From Planctomycetaceae bacterium (GTDB lineage Bacteria > Planctomycetota > Planctomycetia > Pirellulales > Pirellulaceae), in contig PADE01000064.1 of NCBI GenBank assembly GCA_002702965.1, forward strand, positions 13,955-19,044: a stretch of DNA of 5,090 nucleotides, in the 5' to 3' direction. This document shows, piece by piece, positions 1 through 5,090 of this stretch. Positions within the stretch are counted from its first letter, which is position 1; each line of letters starts with the position of its first letter. A model generated the notes under the pieces. It was not told the DNA's origin, made no database searches, and saw only the letters and a list, made by a program, of their open reading frames with translations. A program made the position numbers and the translations under genes.

Positions 1-972
1 CCTTCGCTCGGCGATACTTGTATCGGCTCACCGGCGCTCTTTGAGCCGTGGTCCAAACAGCATGGAGCCATGCTACCATCAATCCACCGCCGGCGCGAGG
101 ACGCTGGCGCTCCATTGGTTCGTTTGAAACGAGAACGAAGCGGAGCAAGACCCCAAGTCGCCGTTCGCTCCGCGGAAAAAGACGTGGCGTACGCTTCCAG
201 CTTGCGACCTCGCCCGGGACAAATCACATGGCGGTCCGCACCACAGCCATGAAAGTCACGGCCCATTGGAAATCGAGATGACAATCATTCGTCTTCCGGC
301 AAAGAGACCTGACCCTTTTTCACTGTCCAGATCGGCGGCTCCCAGACGGATTAGGCCGGCCGCGGGCCAACTGGGTGGCCAAGGTGGTCACCCGTATCGC
401 GCACAGGGCAGAGGTGGTGGTTGGCCCGGAAAGTTCGAGGGTCCTGCGAATCCTGCTGGGCGCACTAAGTGCACGACCGGGTGTGGTCCAGAGTCTGTAC
501 CAGAATAGGACTCGTTTGGGACACTCCGGCCAGAATCTCGCAACTTTGGCGGGTGTCACGTTAGATCGTCTCGGACCTATCGCACCGTTGCGTGACCCGG
601 TAGTCGCTGTGCGCCATCCGCTCGGTGATCGGGTGCGGCGGACTCCGGCTCTGATGCAACCGGACTACAAACGTCCGCCGCGGGTCGTGCGCGCGGCGGT
701 ACAGCATGTGCGCATAGCGCATCGCAGCTCCTTTTTGCGCGGCGGATTTGACGACCTCGAGAGGCGTTACAAAGCCGACAAGGCGCTTTGGATCGAATGG
801 AACCATTCACGCTTTCCGAGGAGATGCGCTGAGCCTCACGGCCAAAGCACCTTGCAAAGGACCGATGCCAGATATTCCGCGATCAACGGACAAAGTCATG
901 ACTGGCAGTGAACAGATGTCTTGACTATTGTGTTGTTGCCAGAAAACCGAGTACTTCCATTCAGGTGTTGTT
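1..972. other. Gene-poor region with no recognisable gene
   Basis: I see no protein family, tRNA or rRNA here on either strand. The frame starting at base 1 is open to a TGA at about 250-252 (83 codons), so it could be the tail of a gene lying to the left. Its translation is rich in Arg, Ser and Pro, has no motif I recognise, and is more likely chance openness. Several short open frames on both strands overlap between about 320 and 910, as expected in GC-rich non-coding DNA. The longest, 375-911, is listed separately with low confidence. The segment may be true spacer or a fully decayed gene; the sequence does not decide this. Confidence 0.5.
375..911 (+). CDS. Doubtful hypothetical ORF, Arg-rich, 178 aa
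   Basis: This GTG-started frame of 178 codons ends in TGA 61 bases upstream of the esterase ATG. I do not recognise the product. The translation is strongly basic, with runs such as RVRRTP and RRYKADKALW. It has no signal peptide, no clear membrane segment and no conserved motif. No convincing ribosome binding site precedes the GTG. Overlapping open frames exist on the opposite strand (about 320-559 and 561-810), none of them recognisable, which suggests chance openness in GC-rich DNA rather than selection on this frame. In its favour are its length and the absence of any better gene in the region. If real, it could be co-oriented with the esterase, but nothing indicates a shared function. 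Confidence 0.18.
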   Translation: MAKVVTRIAHRAEVVVGPESSRVLRILLGALSARPGVVQSLYQNRTRLGHSGQNLATLAGVTLDRLGPIAPLRDPVVAVRHPLGDRVRRTPALMQPDYKRPPRVVRAAVQHVRIAHRSSFLRGGFDDLERRYKADKALWIEWNHSRFPRRCAEPHGQSTLQRTDARYSAINGQSHDWQ

Positions 973-2556
973 ATGCAAACTGTTGTGCGCACGGTGTTCA
1001 TCGTCATTTGTACCAGTGGGTATGGGTTTGCCGACATTACGAGGCTTGTCGAAGATCACCAGGTAATCCAGCGCGACAACGATAACACGGGGACGTGTTG
1101 CGTCGCTGTTCCCAATGACTTGAAAAAGGAAACGCGGTTCGGCGTTACCGTGACCGATGACGCTGGCACACGGGTGGTTCGCCGCGAGAATGTCGCAATG
1201 GAAACCGTTGCTAATGATGCGAAAGCTGTGGTGATCGGTGGGATCCCAGTCGGCGGGCCCTACCTGATAAAGGTCGTCGCGCAACCGGGAAGTGATGGCG
1301 ACTCTGGCAGGAAGTTTGAGTTTCGTCGTATTCTCGTGGGGGATTTGTGGCTCATGGCCGGCCAATCCAACATGTATGGCAGTATTCCCATCGAACAAGA
1401 TCTTCCCACGCTGCCCTATCTGAATATGTTGAACTTTGAATTGATACGCGAGGAGCCGCACTGGTGCGCCGGTGTCCCGCCGATTCACCGCTATCCCACC
1501 GAGTTGGGCGCCGCCAATATGCTCAAGAAGCAGTACCCCAGAGCAACGGAAGCGGAAATTGAAGAGATGGTCAAGAACAAGGTCCCGGCGGGAGGCATTG
1601 GCCCGGGATATTTCTTTGCCAAAACGCTGTATGAACAAAGCGGTGTACCGATTGGCCTGCTGCCCTTTGCCATCGGTGCCGCCTTGGCTGACTGGGATCC
1701 CGACAAGCCGAATCAAGGACGCTATGGTTTTGTTCAAAGACAGATGGCAAAGATAGGCGGACGAGCGAAAGGAGTGCTTTGGTACCAGGGTGAGCAAGAT
1801 GCGATCTTCGGTCACGACACCGAAACGATAACCAAACCCTCTTTGATTTATCCGGTATCAACCTACGCCGGCGAATACAAAACACTTGTTGAGGCACTGC
1901 GGCGCGATTGCCACAACCCGAAGATGCCGATCATCCTCGCTCAGATCCACGGTCAATATTATCCTCCCTACTTTGCCGCTGAAGGATACGCCGAGCAACA
2001 CGCCGAGCAAAAGGCCATTAGCGGAAATCTGTTACGAGGGAGAGGGTGGGAAAAAATGCGGGAAATTCAGCGTCTGCTCCCCGAGACAATTCCCCGTGTG
2101 CATACAGTGCCAACGATTGATCTAGGCGTTGCTGACGGCATTCATCTTGACTATCAGGCCTATACGATACTGGGGCCGCGGATGGCCTACGTGGCACTTC
2201 CCTACGTCAACAAAGACGTGCCGCCTCGCACGGAAATCAGGCTAACATCCGCCCGCTGGATCGGCGGCGCCCAGATCGTTGTGGAATTCGACGGCGTCGC
2301 GGGCAAGCTGTTGGCCCCGGGCAAGCCGACAGGCTTTACACTACGAAATAGCAAGACCGGATTGGACGAATCCTGGATTTTCAAGGTTGAGTTCGATGCG
2401 GCCAGACCGAATGTCGTCCTGCTGCGGGCGAACGGAGCGGTCCCCAGGATCCAGATGCAGCTTTGCTATGCCACCGGGCCTGCGCCCTACGCAAATGTGA
2501 TGGATGAAAACGGTATGCCGTTACCTGCCTTTGGGCCCATCCAGATCGAAGAATAA
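973..2556 (+). CDS. Secreted sialate O-acetylesterase-type carbohydrate esterase (SASA family)
   Basis: Predicted 527-residue exported SGNH-type hydrolase that removes O-acetyl groups from sugars. The family acts on sialic acids or on acetylated xylan and other glycans; the substrate here is unknown. Seen in the sequence: residues 1-20 form a short signal peptide (MQTVVRTVFIVICTSGYGFA, likely cut before Asp21). DHQVIQR at 28-34 matches the family's DHMVLQR motif, and GGPYLIKV follows in the N-terminal beta domain. VGDLWLMAGQSNM carries the catalytic Ser132. GVPIGLL is at about 224-230, and WYQGEQDA at 270-277 is the conserved QGE block. DGIH at 388-391 gives the Asp and His of the D-x-x-H block. 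About 110 C-terminal residues look like a beta-sandwich. An in-frame TTG at 928 would add 15 Cys-rich residues ahead of the signal peptide, so the ATG at 973 is preferred. No strong Shine-Dalgarno is visible. The gene stands alone; its length is normal and all key motifs are present. Confidence 0.9.
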   Translation: MQTVVRTVFIVICTSGYGFADITRLVEDHQVIQRDNDNTGTCCVAVPNDLKKETRFGVTVTDDAGTRVVRRENVAMETVANDAKAVVIGGIPVGGPYLIKVVAQPGSDGDSGRKFEFRRILVGDLWLMAGQSNMYGSIPIEQDLPTLPYLNMLNFELIREEPHWCAGVPPIHRYPTELGAANMLKKQYPRATEAEIEEMVKNKVPAGGIGPGYFFAKTLYEQSGVPIGLLPFAIGAALADWDPDKPNQGRYGFVQRQMAKIGGRAKGVLWYQGEQDAIFGHDTETITKPSLIYPVSTYAGEYKTLVEALRRDCHNPKMPIILAQIHGQYYPPYFAAEGYAEQHAEQKAISGNLLRGRGWEKMREIQRLLPETIPRVHTVPTIDLGVADGIHLDYQAYTILGPRMAYVALPYVNKDVPPRTEIRLTSARWIGGAQIVVEFDGVAGKLLAPGKPTGFTLRNSKTGLDESWIFKVEFDAARPNVVLLRANGAVPRIQMQLCYATGPAPYANVMDENGMPLPAFGPIQIEE

Positions 2557-3012
2557 ACCTGGTGAAACGATTGGACCGCACTTTACGACTGCGGGCCCGC
2601 ACAGGCTAAGCGGCGGAGTCCAGGATCGCGCTGGGGTGCCGCTTCAGGTGATGTGCGACAGAATCCGAGTCGGCCACTGGATCCGCATTCCGAAGAGGTC
2701 GCCCATGGAACGGCTGCTCGTGCCGGGGGTCGTGGGATGTGGGACCGGCTCCCTGCCGCCCGTGCCAAAGGCCAAGACGTCATCAACCGCTACCACGTCA
2801 AACGTATCACCAGCGTACAGAGCACCGCAGAAATTCCAATGGACAGGTATGGATCTAACCGACCTATCTGAGATCGAGTCGGTGACACGAACGAATTCGC
2901 GAATCACCGACGTTCTGAGCCGTGGTGTCATGGAATCCGAACTAATCGTCCGCCCGAGAATGAACAAACACATCAAGGCGACCGTTCTTGAACTCACCAC
3001 GTCATGTGCATT
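2557..3012. other. Spacer between convergent esterase and reductase genes, with a likely gene relic
   Basis: This 456-base gap separates two convergent genes. A + frame is open from inside the esterase (about 2504) to 3064, overlapping the reductase 3' end tail to tail, but its product has no recognisable domain. From the ATG at 2705 it reads MERLLVPGVVGCG, resembling a planctomycete lipoprotein start with a lipobox-like VVGC but a poor hydrophobic core. Around 2864-2911 it reads LSEIESVTRTNSRITD, whose spacing of L, I, V, I-T-D matches one unit of the 24-residue LRR seen downstream at 4439-4798. I infer a badly decayed LRR lipoprotein gene. A perfect 12-base palindrome (TGCGGGCCCGCA, 2590-2601) has no loop or T-tract, so it does not look like a terminator. 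Confidence 0.4.
2680..2719 (+). repeat. Degenerate copy A of a lipoprotein leader and start
   Basis: This stretch aligns by eye with 4161-4199: 31 of 40 columns are identical, with one gap. The match includes an upstream block (GAT-x-CGCAT-x-CCGAAG), a purine-rich possible ribosome binding site (GAAGAGG), the ATG at 2705, and the codons for M-[E/K]-R-L-L. A further shared 8-mer, TGCCGCTT, lies about 40 bases upstream in both copies (2637-2644 and 4126-4133). The shared upstream block is not explained by a common ribosome binding site or signal peptide alone, so common descent is the simplest reading. This copy lies in the same orientation as copy B, on the other side of the reductase gene. 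Confidence 0.45.
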
Positions 3013-3870
3013 TCAATGTAAAGCGAGATGTTCAATTTCTTCGATTTCATCCGGTCCCAGCTGAAAATCAAAGACACTGAGATCTGCGCTCATGCGATCG
3101 GCGTTCGTTGTTCCGGTCAGCGGAATCATGCCGACGTCGAGGGCGAAACGAAAGACGATTTGCGCGGGCGTTCGGGAATGACGTTTTGCAATCTGCTTTA
3201 TCGTAGAGCTGGACAACTCAGCCCGGTTAGCCGTTAACAACGAAAATCCTTGGTAGGTTAGACCGTTTTCAAAACACAATTGCCGAATTGCGCGATCCCA
3301 ACCACGAACGGCGTAACATCGGTTTTGCACGAAACGCGGCAGGACCCTGGCTTCGGAACACAAAAGTCGCAACTGTTCCACTGAGAAATTGCTAACGCCA
3401 ATCAGTCGAGCCCGTCCGTTTTCGTGAATCGACTCGATTGCCTTCCAGGCCTCCCAATCGTCTGAGGCCAGTCCCAACGAGGTCGTCGGACCGTGCAACA
3501 GGTAAGAGTCAATTGTTTCGACGCCCAAATGCTCGAGCGACAACGCGAATGATTGTTCGACCTGCGTGGCAATCGGAGCTCGCGGATCGTACGGCAGGCG
3601 ATGGTCCTGGCCGCGATGGAAAGTAAACTTTGTCTGACAAAATAAGGCATCTCGTTCGATCACGCCGCTGTCGATCGCCGCACAAACCGCCTTTCCAACC
3701 GCGGCCTCATGATAATGCTTTCGCTGGTTGGCCGTATCGATGCCATGAAACCCCTGCTGCAATGCCAGTTCGACAAGGCGCGCCGTCTGATCTTCCTTCC
3801 ATGCAGTACCGTACAGGAAGCGCGGAACATGTACGTTGTCGATCGTGATTGTGCGGTTTGAAATATTCAT
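3013..3870 (-). CDS. Aldo/keto reductase
   Basis: A complete 285-residue cytoplasmic oxidoreductase of the aldo/keto reductase superfamily, which reduces aldehydes or ketones with NAD(P)H in a TIM barrel. Family signatures in order: FHGIDTA with catalytic Asp45; KHYHEAAVGKA with the likely catalytic Tyr53; FCQTKFT with Lys81; YLLHGP with His126; GVSNFS at 158-163; VQNRC at 181-185; and a C-terminal cofactor-binding stretch PLTGTTNADRMSADL at 250-264. The usual family spacing is D-x4-Y, but here Tyr sits eight residues after Asp (DTANQRKHY). I recall the same arrangement in a fungal-type AKR subgroup with a DTACQPKHYNE-like motif, so it is probably a subfamily trait rather than damage. The ATG at 3870 gives a normal N-terminus; no Shine-Dalgarno is evident. 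The stop is TGA. The gene is monocistronic as far as can be seen, convergent with the esterase and divergent from the LRR pseudogene. The substrate cannot be inferred. Confidence 0.92.
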   Translation of the reverse strand: MNISNRTITIDNVHVPRFLYGTAWKEDQTARLVELALQQGFHGIDTANQRKHYHEAAVGKAVCAAIDSGVIERDALFCQTKFTFHRGQDHRLPYDPRAPIATQVEQSFALSLEHLGVETIDSYLLHGPTTSLGLASDDWEAWKAIESIHENGRARLIGVSNFSVEQLRLLCSEARVLPRFVQNRCYAVRGWDRAIRQLCFENGLTYQGFSLLTANRAELSSSTIKQIAKRHSRTPAQIVFRFALDVGMIPLTGTTNADRMSADLSVFDFQLGPDEIEEIEHLALH

Positions 3871-3893
3871 TTTCGTGCAAGAACAGTGAGATC

Positions 3894-3902
3894 ATCATAG
3901 CA
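3894..3902 (-). promoter_or_regulatory. Possible extended -10 element for the aldo/keto reductase
   Basis: Read on the minus strand, this is TGCTATGAT, an extended -10 (TGn followed by TATGAT, one mismatch from TATAAT). It would start transcription about 17 bases before the reductase ATG. No good -35 hexamer is found at the usual distance, which is tolerated with extended -10 promoters. Planctomycete promoters are poorly characterised, so this is a pattern match only. Confidence 0.28.
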
Positions 3903-3907
3903 CGTGC

Positions 3908-3929
3908 CCCACAAAGCAAACTTTGCGGG
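3908..3929. promoter_or_regulatory. Imperfect palindrome upstream of the reductase gene
   Basis: CCCACAAAG, a four-base spacer CAAA, then CTTTGCGGG: the arms pair at 8 of 9 positions, the mismatch being A3911 against C3926. Outward, TGCC (3905-3908) could also pair with GGCA (3931-3934) in an alternative register with a bulge. The element lies 38-59 bases upstream of the reductase ATG, over the region where a -35 would fall for the proposed -10. That placement would suit an operator; it lacks a T-tract, so it is not an intrinsic terminator. Function is inferred from position alone. Confidence 0.3.
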
Positions 3930-4160
3930 TGGCAATGCGGACACTATTCGTTAACGGCCGAACATGGATTGCGATGAATCCGGCACAATCTGGAAACGGC
4001 CAGCTAAGATCGGTTTCTTGCGGAGCGATCGGATCGTGCTGAGCTACGGACACGCAGCGGAATCTTGGTCGTTCGCGATCCCACACCGCCGCGCAGGCCC
4101 GGGAGTTAGGTCAAGGGGCCGCAGATGCCGCTTTACCGGACCCTATATTGGTGTCGTCCA

Positions 4161-4199
4161 GATACGCATCCCGAAGGGGCGTACATGAAACGACTGCTG
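4161..4199 (+). repeat. Copy B of the lipoprotein leader and start
   Basis: Partner of the stretch at 2680-2719 (31 of 40 aligned columns identical by hand, one gap). It covers the leader, the likely ribosome binding site AAGGGG and the first codons (M-K-R-L-L) of the LRR lipoprotein pseudogene. Beyond the core, GGTCGTGG is shared again inside the signal-peptide region of both copies. Confidence 0.45.
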
Positions 4200-4843
4200 G
4201 GTGTGCTGCTGGTCGTGGCAGGGGTGGACAGACCAAGCCAAGTGATGGCGAGTCGACAGATCAAGTCGCGACACCTGAGCTGATTGCTGCGCTGAAGGCG
4301 CTCGGCGCTGCTATCAAATAGAACGCGCAGGGCAAAGCGGTGGAAGCAACCATGCGCGAAAGTGAATAGTCATATGTCAAGAATCTCGAGGACCGTCGTG
4401 GCCGGGGTTACCGCCTGAGAGACATCGACACAGCGCTCGTGAACCTCAAGGGTCTGCCCCAACTGCAAATGCTCAAGCTGCGGCGCACCACCACTAGAGG
4501 CGAGGACCTGCGGCATTTCACGGGACTGAAACACCTCCAATATATCGACCTATGCAAAACGATGGTGACCGATTCGGGTTTGGTGTATCTCAAAGGGCGG
4601 ACCAAGTTACATACGCTCAGGCTTAGTAGCACCCCGATCACTGACGCGGGGCTAGCGCATCTCACAGAGCTAACCAACCTAGAGACACTCTTGCTCGCAA
4701 GAACCCCGATCGCCGACACCAGTTTGGTGCATCTCAAGGAACGGAGCAAGCGAACGTATCTCGACCTCACCCAAACCCAAATCACCGATTCCGGCATCGT
4801 CGAACTGAAGCAGGCGCTGCCGAACTGCGAGATCACGAAGTAA
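4185..4843 (+). pseudogene. Broken leucine-rich-repeat lipoprotein gene
   Basis: The ATG at 4185, preceded by AAGGGG, encodes MKRLLGVLLVVAG, a lipoprotein signal peptide. The frame then shifts at about 4224: restoring one T after GGG gives VVAGCGQTKPSDGE, a proper lipobox and the frame used downstream. As it stands, translation from the ATG stops at a TGA near 4281. In the restored frame, TPELIAALKALGAAIK is followed by TAG (4319-4321), and a second TAG lies at 4367-4369. Between about 4394 and 4414 the alternative frame reads EDVVAGVT before returning to LRDIDTAL, suggesting one inserted and one lost base. From 4439 to the TAA at 4841-4843 the frame is intact: five 24-residue repeats and a cap (VELKQALPNCEI). 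A GTG at 4439 could in theory start a 134-residue protein, but it would lack an export signal. Intact relatives are surface or periplasmic LRR proteins of unknown partner. Alternatively, some lesions could be sequencing errors, but four independent ones make true decay likelier. Confidence 0.8.
4439..4798 (+). repeat. Five tandem 72-base (24-residue) leucine-rich repeats
   Basis: Units begin at 4439, 4511, 4583, 4655 and 4727, each exactly 24 codons with the pattern xxLxxLxxLxxLxLxxTxITDxGL. The third unit (VYLKGRTKLHTLRL, then SSTPITDAGL) is closest to consensus. The first lacks the ITD (TTTRGEDL) and the fourth has IADTSL. In the fifth, Arg stands where a core Leu is expected (SKRTYL). Repeat phasing is perfect, so this part has taken no indels. 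The short cap VELKQALPNCEI at 4799-4834 closes the solenoid in the usual planctomycete manner. Confidence 0.85.
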
Positions 4844-4913
4844 ACCCACTCCCTCCCCCTCGGCCCCACACCGGACCGCGCGTAGTTCGCAAGGGCTGAA
4901 ATATTTGGCGGGT
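4844..4913. other. Short convergent spacer between LRR pseudogene and DUF1501 gene
   Basis: Seventy bases separate the two stop codons. The left part is a C-rich run (4846-4875). I see no stable hairpin followed by T residues on either strand, so no intrinsic terminator can be called. Confidence 0.5.
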
Positions 4914-5090
4914 CTATACGATGATCTCGTGGATGGGGCGGCCGTAGTCGCTGTCGAGACGTTGTTGTCCGGGAACGTCGAGTCGGTGTGAGTCGATTCC
5001 CAGTTGTTGCATTAGCGTGGCGTGGATGTCAGTGACGTAATGCGGGTCTTCTTCGGCGTGGAAGCCGATCTCATCGGTCGCACCGTGCGT
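4914..5090 (-). CDS. DUF1501 family protein, C-terminal fragment (runs off the window)
   Basis: Only the last 58 codons and the TAG stop (4914-4916) are in the window; the gene continues past base 5090. The visible part begins THGATDEIGFHAEEDPHY and goes on through VTDIHATLMQQLGIDSHRL to RPIHEIIV at the end. This matches the end of DUF1501 proteins, where a G-x-TDE-x-G-[YF] motif is followed by DLHATLLHLLGLDHE-like sequence and a closing 'G-x-x-I-x-E-I-L'-like tail. DUF1501 proteins belong to the alkaline phosphatase/sulfatase-like fold, usually carry a Tat signal, and in planctomycetes commonly sit beside a DUF1549/DUF1553 (PSD1-type) cytochrome-like gene. That partner, if present, would lie outside this window. 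Their biochemical role is not established. The fragment shows no lesion. Confidence 0.9.
   Translation of the reverse strand, partial: THGATDEIGFHAEEDPHYVTDIHATLMQQLGIDSHRLDVPGQQRLDSDYGRPIHEIIV

Larger units (their letters stand above)
3871..4184. other. Divergent intergenic region between reductase and LRR pseudogene
   Basis: This 314-base spacer holds the possible reductase promoter and palindrome near its left end, and near its right end the leader of the LRR gene, with AAGGGG (4175-4180) five bases before the ATG as a plausible ribosome binding site. A short + frame (3964-4188) and a - frame (3895-4086) have no recognisable products and are not called as genes. The middle (about 3940-4120) shows nothing I can name. 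Confidence 0.5.

Noticed and set aside
42..52. Eleven-base exact repeat TGAGCCGTGGT at 42-52 and 2916-2926
   Set aside because: A few 11-base matches are expected by chance in a 5 kb window, and the flanks do not align.
928..972. Upstream TTG start for the esterase giving a longer N-terminus (MCCCQKTEYF)
   Set aside because: It would put a Cys-rich polar extension ahead of an otherwise normal signal peptide; the ATG at 973 begins precisely at the basic/hydrophobic leader.
961..1815. 284-codon minus-strand frame opposite the esterase
   Set aside because: It is a shadow of the esterase gene, whose frame carries all the family motifs.
2590..2601. Perfect palindrome TGCGGGCCCGCA after the esterase as a terminator
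   Set aside because: It has no loop and no T-tract, so it cannot form a normal intrinsic terminator hairpin.
2644..3000. 118-codon minus-strand frame with a hydrophobic start (VALMCLFILG)
   Set aside because: No recognisable domain follows the short hydrophobic stretch, it overlaps the + strand relic, and nothing supports it as a gene.
4319..4369. Both in-frame stops of the LRR gene are TAG, suggesting amber recoding or readthrough
   Set aside because: The DUF1501 gene in the same window ends at a TAG exactly where its family ends, and the LRR gene also has a frameshift that recoding would not repair.
1..5090. Novel multi-gene defence, mobile or biosynthetic system
   Set aside because: The four recognisable genes are unlinked, alternate in strand, and belong to ordinary families; no transposase, integrase, CRISPR repeats or toxin-antitoxin pair is visible.

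Overview
The window looks like chromosomal DNA of a planctomycete (Planctomycetota, Pirellulales-like). Four things suggest this: the C-terminal end of a DUF1501 protein, a family greatly expanded in planctomycetes; a secreted sialate O-acetylesterase-type (SASA) hydrolase; a lipoprotein with 24-residue 'T-x-ITDAGL' leucine-rich repeats ending in 'ALPNCEI', a typical planctomycete repeat style; and loosely packed genes with weak or absent Shine-Dalgarno sequences. The assignment rests on recognising these families by eye, not on a database search.

Layout: positions 1-972 hold no gene I can recognise, only one doubtful arginine-rich open frame (375-911). A complete SASA-family esterase lies on the + strand at 973-2556. 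Positions 2557-3012 form a non-coding stretch that seems to contain the remains of a lipoprotein gene start. A complete aldo/keto reductase lies on the - strand at 3013-3870. A divergent intergenic region (3871-4184) carries a possible promoter and a palindrome for the reductase. A broken LRR lipoprotein gene lies on the + strand at 4185-4843. The last 66 codons' worth of sequence and spacer contain the 3' end of a DUF1501 gene on the - strand (4914 to the window edge), convergent with the LRR pseudogene.

There is no obvious operon: the four genes alternate in strand (+, -, +, -) and are separated by spacers of 70 to 456 bases. The esterase would be exported and act on acetylated glycans; the reductase would be cytoplasmic and use NAD(P)H. 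Nothing in the sequence links them in one pathway.

The most interesting signal is gene decay. The LRR gene can be read almost end to end if one missing base is restored exactly at its lipobox cysteine, yet it also carries two in-frame TAG codons and a probable pair of compensating frameshifts, all in its 5' third. A second stretch at 2680-2719 resembles the leader and start of this same gene (31 of 40 aligned columns identical by hand), so the reductase gene is flanked by directly repeated lipoprotein-start sequence. I found no RNA gene, CRISPR array, insertion sequence or novel multi-gene system.
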